DNA from: Thermoanaerobaculia bacterium
GTDB lineage: Bacteria; Acidobacteriota; Thermoanaerobaculia; UBA5066
Direction: 5' to 3'
Assembly: GCA_023717585.1 (NCBI GenBank)
Contig: JAMQPJ010000677.1
Coordinates: 1 to 11,017 of the forward strand
DNA length: 11,017 nt
Notes under the pieces: generated by a model
Databases searched by the model: none
The model's input: the letters and a program-made list of their open reading frames with translations, nothing else
What the model was told of the DNA's origin: nothing
Shown: positions 6,229 to 11,017 of the stretch, one piece after another
Layout: each line of letters begins with the position of its first letter
How positions within the stretch are numbered: position 1 is the first letter of the stretch
Position numbers and translations under genes: made by a program

Positions 6229-7472
6229 TGGCGGACCGGCCCCGGATCCTCGTCCTCCTCCCGCACTTTCTTCCGGGAGAGAAAGCGGGAGGGCCGGTGC
6301 AAAGCATCGCGGCGCTCGTCGAGGAGCTCGGCGACGAGTTCGAGTTCCGGATCGCGACCTCGGACCGCGATCTCGGAGACAGCGAGGCTTATCCCGGGAT
6401 CGTGCCGGGCGACTGGACCCCCGTGAACGGAACACCGGTGCTCTACCTTCCGCGCGAGGGCTTCGGGACGCGCCTGAGGGCGCTTCTCGCCGATCGGTGG
6501 CACGACGTGCTCTACCTCAACAGCGCGTTCTCGCGGGGCTTCTCGATTGCCCCGCTGGCGCTCGTCAGGCTCGGCCTCGTGCGCCCGGTTCCGATCGTCG
6601 TCGCCCCGCGAGGCGAGCTGAACCGGGGCGCCCTCGCCCTGAAACCCCGGCGCAAGCGGGCCTACCTTCGGCTCGCCCGCGCCACGGGCCTCTACCGCGA
6701 CGTCACGTGGCACGCGTCGACGGATGCGGAGGCGGAAGAGATCCGCCGCTGGCTCGGCAGCCGTTCGCCGATCGGCGTCGCGCTTCCTTTCGGGCGCCGC
6801 GCCGAACCGGCCGTCCCGCCGATGCGCCCGCCAAAGAGTCGCGGCCGGCTCTCGGCGATCTTCGCCTCGCGTATCTCCCGGAAGAAGAACCTCGACGGCG
6901 CGTTGCGCGCGCTCGCCGGAGTGGAAGGCGACGTGGAGCTCACGATCCACGGGCCGCGCGAGGACGACGTTTATGCTCGCGAATGCGAGGCGATCGCCGC
7001 GCGCCTGCCCGCGAACGTGCGCGTCCGCGATGGGGGACTCCTGCCGCACGCGGCCGTCGCGGATGCGTTCTCCCGGCATGACCTCTTTCTCTTCCCGACG
7101 TGGGGCGAGAACTTCGGGCAGGTGGTCCTCGAGGCGTTGTCGGCCGGCTGTCCGGCCGTGCTCGGCGCGGACACGCCATGGAGAGACCTCGAGAACGCGG
7201 GCGGCGGGTGGGTGGTGGATCCGCTCGACGAGTCGAGGCTCCGGAGCGTGCTTCAGCGGTGCGTGGATGCGGGGCCGGACGAATGGGAGAGCCGGAGCCG
7301 GCACGCGAAGGCGTTCGCGGAACGGACCGCTTCGCGCGCCGTCGCGATCGAGGCGCACCGCCAGGTGTTCCGTGCCGTCGGCCTCAGTTCCGGAAGAACC
7401 GCCGCATCTCGACGAGCTGCTGGCGAATCGGCTTCGTCGACAGCCGGGAGGAGAGCGGGTGAAGGCTCGTGA
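6228..7472 (+). CDS. Glycosyltransferase family 4 protein
   Basis: The 414-residue protein starts at ATG 6228-6230, overlapping the previous stop by one base, with GGGGA about 7 nt upstream. The N-terminal domain reads MADRPRILVLLPHFLPG and AGGPVQSIAALVEEL (20-34), the GGP loop type seen in many exopolysaccharide GT4 enzymes. VAPRGELNRGAL (125-136) follows. The donor domain begins AIFASRISRKKNLDGAL (210-226), with the conserved R and KKN. The EX7E motif is E294...E302 in GENFGQVVLEALSAG. It is a probable retaining transferase acting after or with its neighbour on the same repeat unit; substrates are not readable. Residues 386-414 are low complexity (Ser, Ala, Arg, Gly) and overlap the 3' end of the convergent reductase gene by 89 bases, so the tail may be a recent extension created by loss of an earlier stop. 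Confidence 0.88.
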   Translation: MADRPRILVLLPHFLPGEKAGGPVQSIAALVEELGDEFEFRIATSDRDLGDSEAYPGIVPGDWTPVNGTPVLYLPREGFGTRLRALLADRWHDVLYLNSAFSRGFSIAPLALVRLGLVRPVPIVVAPRGELNRGALALKPRRKRAYLRLARATGLYRDVTWHASTDAEAEEIRRWLGSRSPIGVALPFGRRAEPAVPPMRPPKSRGRLSAIFASRISRKKNLDGALRALAGVEGDVELTIHGPREDDVYARECEAIAARLPANVRVRDGGLLPHAAVADAFSRHDLFLFPTWGENFGQVVLEALSAGCPAVLGADTPWRDLENAGGGWVVDPLDESRLRSVLQRCVDAGPDEWESRSRHAKAFAERTASRAVAIEAHRQVFRAVGLSSGRTAASRRAAGESASSTAGRRAGEGS

Positions 7473-8205
7473 GGGACCGGTCGCACGCCTCGGAGGCGGC
7501 GATCGAGGAGATCCGGAGCTTCAGGTCGTACACGTCGCTGATCAGCGCGAGGAGCTCGGCTTTCGTGACGGTGTCCGGTGAATGGACGTGGAAGTTGCCG
7601 CGCTCGTAAAGGCCCTCGTCGAGAATGCGGCCCATGACCTCGGCCAGCGCGACGGTCGTGAGGCCGTTCCACCTGTGGTTGACGAACCCGTTCACGGGCT
7701 GCCCGGCCTGGCTTCGAGCCCACTCCAGGAGCGACCGGTGCTGTCCGGCCTCCTCGCCGACGATCGAGGTTCGGAGAACCATGTTGTCGGCGGTGTCCCC
7801 GCCGTTCTTCGACATCCCGTAGACGTCGTCAGCGTCGAACACGTCGGCCTCGGAGTAGTTGCCCCGGCGGCCGGAGAAGACGCAATCGGTCGTGACATGG
7901 ATCGTCGGAACGCCCCGGCGCGCTCCGAGGCGCCCGAGGTTTCGGGGGAAAACCGTGTTCACGCGAAGAACGTCTTCGATCGGGCTCCGCTCGATCATCG
8001 GCTTGATGACGCCGGCGCAATTGAGAATGGCGTCCGCGTCCTCGAGGAGCGGCTCGAGCTTCTCGACGGGGTCGCGCGCGATGTCGAAGTCCGCCCGGGC
8101 GATCGCGATGACGCGATCGCCGCGGCGCCGGAAGTACTCGGCGGCGGCGTGTCCGAGCATGCCGGATGCGCCGAGGACCGCGACGGCCTTCGCGCGCCGG
8201 CTCAC
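7384..8205 (-). CDS. RmlD-like NAD(P)-dependent sugar-nucleotide reductase (extended SDR)
   Basis: The 273-residue protein has the cofactor loop GASGMLG (12-18), NCAGVIKP (62-69), the strand IHVTTDCVFSG (102-112) and the catalytic pair Y129-x3-K133 in VYGMSK. MVLRTSIVGEE (142-152) and SLLEWARSQAG (158-168) place it with the RmlD-like branch found in O-antigen loci, which reduces the 4-keto group of an NDP-6-deoxy-4-keto sugar. That branch includes WbvR-type reductases of UDP-L-QuiNAc synthesis as well as dTDP-rhamnose-type enzymes, so the exact sugar is open. The start is GTG 8203-8205, overlapping the TGA of the cupin gene (GTGA), with GGAGG 10 nt upstream (8216-8220). An upstream start would read through the cupin gene in another frame. 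It is the last gene of the four-gene block, and its 3' end overlaps the convergent GT4 gene. Confidence 0.82.
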   Translation of the reverse strand: MSRRAKAVAVLGASGMLGHAAAEYFRRRGDRVIAIARADFDIARDPVEKLEPLLEDADAILNCAGVIKPMIERSPIEDVLRVNTVFPRNLGRLGARRGVPTIHVTTDCVFSGRRGNYSEADVFDADDVYGMSKNGGDTADNMVLRTSIVGEEAGQHRSLLEWARSQAGQPVNGFVNHRWNGLTTVALAEVMGRILDEGLYERGNFHVHSPDTVTKAELLALISDVYDLKLRISSIAASEACDRSLTSLHPLSSRLSTKPIRQQLVEMRRFFRN

Positions 8206-8642
8206 CGCTCCACGACCTCCCAGGGATTCCAGTACCGGGCGTCGTAGCGGACGTCGTCTCCCCGGCTCTGCTCGAGCGAGGCCGTGGAGAAGAAGAGAAG
8301 CCGGGCGCCGTCGGTCAGCGACATGAAGCCGTTCGCGTATCCGGCGGGGATGCTGAGGACGGCCGGGGACCGGCTCGACAGCACGAACCGGGAGACCGGG
8401 AGCGACTTCGAGGGCCGGTCCCAGTCGTCGATCTCGACGGCGCAGACGAGCGCCGAGCCGCTCACGGCGAGGACGTGCTTGGCCTCGTGCCGGTGCGCGT
8501 GCCACGCCCTCACGAAGCCCCGCCGGTGGTTCTCGACGAGGTAGAAGCGGCGAACGCCGGCGAAGTCGAAGCCGTTCACGAACGCGAGGTGTCCGCGATC
8601 GTCGGCCGCCAGACCGCCGGGGATGAGAACTGGACCCTCCAT
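8202..8642 (-). CDS. RmlC-like cupin, probable sugar-nucleotide 3,5-epimerase
   Basis: This small 146-residue cupin has FVRAWHAHRHEAKHVLAVSG (43-62), the His-rich first cupin strand where RmlC carries its catalytic histidine, and LSIPAGYANGFMSLTDGARL (96-115), equivalent to the IPPGFAHGF strand of RmlC. The C-terminus, DDVRYDARYWNPWEVVER, replaces the usual RmlC ending. Full-length RmlC is about 180 residues, so this is a shorter variant. The expected role is epimerisation at C3 and/or C5 of a 4-keto sugar nucleotide; a 3,4-ketoisomerase role (FdtA-like) is the main alternative. It starts at ATG 8640-8642, with GAGGTGA immediately upstream overlapping the end of the SDR gene (4-nt gap), and overlaps the reductase gene by 4 nt. 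Placement directly before the reductase supports epimerase followed by reductase. Confidence 0.72.
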   Translation of the reverse strand: MEGPVLIPGGLAADDRGHLAFVNGFDFAGVRRFYLVENHRRGFVRAWHAHRHEAKHVLAVSGSALVCAVEIDDWDRPSKSLPVSRFVLSSRSPAVLSIPAGYANGFMSLTDGARLLFFSTASLEQSRGDDVRYDARYWNPWEVVER

Positions 8643-8646
8643 CAGG

Positions 8647-9582
8647 TCACCTCAGCGTCGTTTGCAGGTACCTCTGATTCGAGTACCGCTCGTGATCGAT
8701 GTCCTTGATGCGCCGCGTGTCGACGAGTGCCTTCACTTCCTCGATTCCGTCGTCGATGGAGTGGGCGGAGGTGAACCCGAAATCGTCCTTCGCCCTCCGG
8801 CTCGAGACCCGGTAGTTGCGCGTGTCCTGGAAAGGCAGGTCCGTCTTCTCGATGACGCAGTCCGGAAAGTGGTTTCGAATCTGGGTGGCCAGGTCGATGA
8901 TCCGGACGTTCTGGCGGGCCAGGTTGTAGATGCCGCGGCGGGGGCCCGAGAGGTTCATCTGGATGGCCCGGGCGACGTCCTTGACGTGCAGGAGAGGCCG
9001 GAACTGCTCGCCGCCGAAGACACTGATGCGGCCGACGGTCGCCGCGCGGACGGTGAGCGTGTTCACGACGAGGTCCATGCGGATGCGCGCGAAAAGGTCG
9101 CCGACCCCGAAAAGCGTCCCGAGGCGGAGGACGACGGCGTTCTTCTGAATCAGGAAGGACTCGGCCTTCAGCTTCGTCGCGGCGTACAGGGAAAGAGGGC
9201 GGAGCGGCGAGTCCTCGTCGAGCTCGGCATCCTGCGCTCCGTAGACCGAGCACGTCGAGATGAAGAGGATGCGTCCGTCGTAGCTCTCGGACAGCCAGCG
9301 GACGGCCTCTTCGTTCACGGAGACCGTGAGGTCCGGCTGGAGCTGGCAGGCGCCGTCGCCGACGATCGCCGCCAGCCAGACGACGGCGTCCGCCCACTGC
9401 AGGTGAGGCTTCAGCGTCGCCCGGTCGCGAACGTCTCCGAACACGAAATCGACGGGCTTGCGAAAGGAGTCCTCGTAGAGAAGGTTGTCGTAGACGCGGA
9501 CGCGGTAATCCGGTGGGGAAAGAAGGTCCGTGACGGCTCCGCCGACGTATCCGGCGCCGCCGACGACGAGGACGTTCATCAT
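8647..9582 (-). CDS. NAD-dependent epimerase/dehydratase family protein (extended SDR)
   Basis: The 311-residue protein has the dinucleotide loop GGAGYVG (8-14), WLAAIVGDGACQLQP (69-83) where the NAD contact lies, the catalytic strand STCSVYG (109-115) and Y133-x3-K137 in YAATK. The RmlB-type 4,6-dehydratases carry Asp-Glu before VYG; here the residues are Cys-Ser, so 4-epimerase or ketoreductase chemistry is more likely than dehydration. RPLLHVKDVARAI (195-207) is the substrate-domain strand. The tail IKDIDHERYSNQRYLQTTL is unusual for GalE-type enzymes. The start is ATG 9580-9582, overlapping the 2-epimerase stop (ATGA), with GGAG 8 nt upstream. A second ATG follows directly. Substrate unknown; context points to a UDP- or dTDP-sugar made by the same block. 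Confidence 0.8.
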   Translation of the reverse strand: MMNVLVVGGAGYVGGAVTDLLSPPDYRVRVYDNLLYEDSFRKPVDFVFGDVRDRATLKPHLQWADAVVWLAAIVGDGACQLQPDLTVSVNEEAVRWLSESYDGRILFISTCSVYGAQDAELDEDSPLRPLSLYAATKLKAESFLIQKNAVVLRLGTLFGVGDLFARIRMDLVVNTLTVRAATVGRISVFGGEQFRPLLHVKDVARAIQMNLSGPRRGIYNLARQNVRIIDLATQIRNHFPDCVIEKTDLPFQDTRNYRVSSRRAKDDFGFTSAHSIDDGIEEVKALVDTRRIKDIDHERYSNQRYLQTTLR

Positions 9583-10655
9583 GGAGTCAGCTCCGTTTCG
9601 AGGACCTTCACGATCGATTCCGCCGTGCGGCCGTCACCGAGCCAGCGGACCTTCTCGTCCGACATCGAGTACGACTCCAGAAACGCGAGGGTTCGGCGGA
9701 CCATTTCGTCGACGGGGGCCGTCTCGCCGACGAGGATACTATTGCCGAACTCGACCGATTCCGGCCGTTCCGTGTGGTCGCGGGGAACGGCGACGGGAAC
9801 GCCGAGAAGGGGGCACTCCTCCTGACAGGTTCCGGAGTCGGAGACGACCGCGAAGGCGCCGTATTGGAGCCGAAGGTAGTCGAGAAAGCCGAAGGGGCCG
9901 GCCAACCGGAGGGAGCGACGCCCGCGGAGCAGATCCTGAGCCTCGATCATCCGGACGGCGCGAGGAAATCGGACGAGCCGGACCTCCTTGCCGAGCGTCG
10001 AGCCGAGCGCGTCGAGGTAGTCCAGGATGTGCGCATAGTGGAGAGGGTCTCTGAGATTCTCGTGCCGGTGGATGTCGGCCACGATGTAGTCGCGGGGGCG
10101 AGCGCCCGTGGGCAGGTATTTACGAACGACCTCGACGATCGTGTTGCCGACGACGAAGACACGGGACGGGTCCTTGTTCTCCTTGAGGAGGCGTTCCTTG
10201 TAGAGAGGGGTGTAGACGAAGACCAGGTCGGACACGTAGTCGCAGATGACCCGATTCACTTCCTCGGGCATGCGGCGGTCGTACGACCTCATCCCGCCTT
10301 CGATGTGCCCGATTCGAAACCCCTCCTTGAAGAGGGGGACGCTCGCGAGAACGGAGTTGGAGTCGCCGAGAAACAGGATGATGTCCGGGCGGATGCGTTC
10401 CCGGTCGAGGAGCCGGACGACCTCGACGGAGAGGTAAGAGAGCTGCTCGTAGTGGTTCCGGCTGCTCACGCCGGTGTTCAGGACGAAGTCGGGCGGCCGG
10501 ATCGCCAGCTCCTTGAAGAACACGGCGCTCAGCTCGTCGTCGTAATGTTGGCCGGTGTGGATCATCACGTGGTCGAAGCGCTCGTCCAGCTTCTCGAAGA
10601 CGGCGCTCATCCGGATGAAATCGGGCCGGATGCCCGTGATCGTGACGACCTTCAC
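9579..10655 (-). CDS. UDP-N-acetylglucosamine 2-epimerase-like protein (WecB/WbjD superfamily)
   Basis: The 358-residue protein has the non-hydrolysing 2-epimerase fold: GIRPDFIRMS (8-17), IHTGQHYDDELSAVFFKEL (32-50), LGDSNS with D98, HIEGGMRS with E119, MPEEVNR with E131, IHRHEN with H196, SDSGTCQEE (272-280) and PRDHTERPESV (291-301). The Asp, two Glu and His correspond to catalytic residues of E. coli WecB. The N-terminal half and the DSGT motif are closer to WbjD/FnlC-type enzymes, which invert C2 of UDP-6-deoxy-amino sugars, than to WecB (DSGGIQEE). The product could be UDP-ManNAc or a UDP-L-6-deoxy-HexNAc. It starts at GTG 10653-10655 with AAAGG 3-5 nt upstream, is first in the four-gene block, and has a plausible promoter 21 bases upstream. 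It overlaps the SDR gene by 4 nt. Confidence 0.85.
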   Translation of the reverse strand: MKVVTITGIRPDFIRMSAVFEKLDERFDHVMIHTGQHYDDELSAVFFKELAIRPPDFVLNTGVSSRNHYEQLSYLSVEVVRLLDRERIRPDIILFLGDSNSVLASVPLFKEGFRIGHIEGGMRSYDRRMPEEVNRVICDYVSDLVFVYTPLYKERLLKENKDPSRVFVVGNTIVEVVRKYLPTGARPRDYIVADIHRHENLRDPLHYAHILDYLDALGSTLGKEVRLVRFPRAVRMIEAQDLLRGRRSLRLAGPFGFLDYLRLQYGAFAVVSDSGTCQEECPLLGVPVAVPRDHTERPESVEFGNSILVGETAPVDEMVRRTLAFLESYSMSDEKVRWLGDGRTAESIVKVLETELTP

Positions 10656-10675
10656 TGGCCTTTCATCGCCTGCGG

Positions 10676-10704
10676 ACGATAGAGACTGGCCCGTCGCGGG
10701 TCAA
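10676..10704 (-). promoter_or_regulatory. Putative sigma-70-type promoter of the nucleotide-sugar block
   Basis: On the minus strand TTGACC (10699-10704) and TATCGT (10676-10681) stand 17 bases apart, 5 of 6 and 4 of 6 matches to consensus. Initiation near 10669 would give a leader of about 13 nt before GTG 10655. Since the four genes downstream overlap or nearly touch, this one promoter could drive all of them. Confidence 0.5.
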
Positions 10705-10720
10705 CCGAGCGGCGCTCCCC

Positions 10721-10741
10721 TATGATCGGGACTTCTGAGAG
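10721..10741 (+). promoter_or_regulatory. Putative -10 box and ribosome binding site of the right-edge GT4 gene
   Basis: TATGAT (10721-10726) matches the -10 consensus at 5 of 6 positions, and GAGAG (10737-10741) is placed 7 nt before GTG 10749. No good -35 sits 16-18 bp upstream. If TATGAT is the -10, transcription starts near 10733 and the in-frame ATG at 10722 inside the box is not transcribed. That favours the GTG start. Confidence 0.4.
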
Positions 10742-10748
10742 CACACCG

Positions 10749-11017
10749 GTGACGACCTCGAGAGCAGAGCGACCGTTCCGGCTCCTCGTCCTGTCCCAAT
10801 ACTTCGATCCGGAACCGATTCCGAAGCCCGGTGTTCTCGCGGCCGACCTCCTCGCGCGCGGACACGGCGTCGCCGTCGTGACGGGCTTTCCGCACTACCC
10901 TGGAAACCGCCTCTACCCCGGTTATGCGCTGGCTCCGGTCCGGCGCGAGTGGCAGGGCGGCCTCGAGGTCATCCGGGGCTTCTTGTGGCCTTACCTCGGG
11001 AAGAGCGTCCTCGGGAG
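10749..11017 (+). CDS. 5' part of a GT4 glycosyltransferase, WbuB-like (cut by window end)
   Basis: The first 89 codons are visible. LLVLSQYFDPEPIPKPG (12-28), LLARGHGVAVVTGFPHYPG (34-52) and RLYPGY (54-59) are the N-terminal signature of WbuB-type GT4 enzymes, where the YPxGxxYxGY stretch follows the second Rossmann strand. Characterised WbuB relatives include L-FucNAc transferases, but substrate cannot be assigned from the N-terminus. The start is taken as GTG 10749-10751, supported by GAGAG 7 nt upstream. An in-frame ATG at 10722 would add nine residues and is the alternative. The gene diverges from the 2-epimerase gene across 93 bases, and its donor-binding domain with the EX7E motif lies beyond the window. 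Confidence 0.78.
   Translation, partial: MTTSRAERPFRLLVLSQYFDPEPIPKPGVLAADLLARGHGVAVVTGFPHYPGNRLYPGYALAPVRREWQGGLEVIRGFLWPYLGKSVLG

Noticed and set aside
10701..10895. 64-codon minus-strand open frame at the right edge
   Set aside because: It is antisense to the WbuB-like GT4 N-terminus and overlaps the promoter region of the 2-epimerase; no domain is visible.

Overview
The window is a GC-rich bacterial chromosome segment that reads as part of a surface-polysaccharide (O-antigen, capsule or exopolysaccharide) locus. The organism cannot be named from the sequence alone. High GC, frequent GTG starts and a secreted P-domain/FG-GAP repeat protein of a style common in Acidobacteriota make that phylum my first guess, with low certainty. 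I see no tRNA, rRNA, CRISPR array, insertion sequence or phage gene.

Layout, left to right: (1) the last 24 codons of a plus-strand gene; (2) minus strand: an FkbM-type methyltransferase (100-1008) coupled by a 4-nt overlap to a class I SAM methyltransferase (1005-1709), then a 13-bp terminator-like hairpin, then a secreted protein with a P-like domain and six calcium-loop FG-GAP repeats (1781-3334), which has its own promoter and a strong ribosome binding site; (3) minus strand: a polytopic membrane protein that is a candidate polysaccharide polymerase (3477-4979); (4) a 58-bp divergent spacer with one TATA-like island, then two plus-strand GT4 glycosyltransferases (5038-6228 and 6228-7472) sharing one base; (5) a tightly coupled minus-strand block read from 10655 down to 7384: a UDP-GlcNAc 2-epimerase-like enzyme, an extended SDR, an RmlC-like cupin and an RmlD-like reductase; (6) a divergent spacer and the 5' end of a further plus-strand GT4 gene of WbuB type, cut by the window edge.

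Inferred joint role: the right-hand block makes an unusual nucleotide sugar (2-epimerisation, 3/5-epimerisation and 4-keto reduction are all suggested by family), the GT4 enzymes assemble it into a lipid-linked repeat, the membrane protein may polymerise it, and the two methyltransferases may decorate it. No 4,6-dehydratase, flippase or initiating transferase lies inside the window, so the pathway is incomplete here. The four-enzyme sugar block is the best candidate for something not yet described. The secreted repeat protein, embedded among polysaccharide genes, is the other item worth following.
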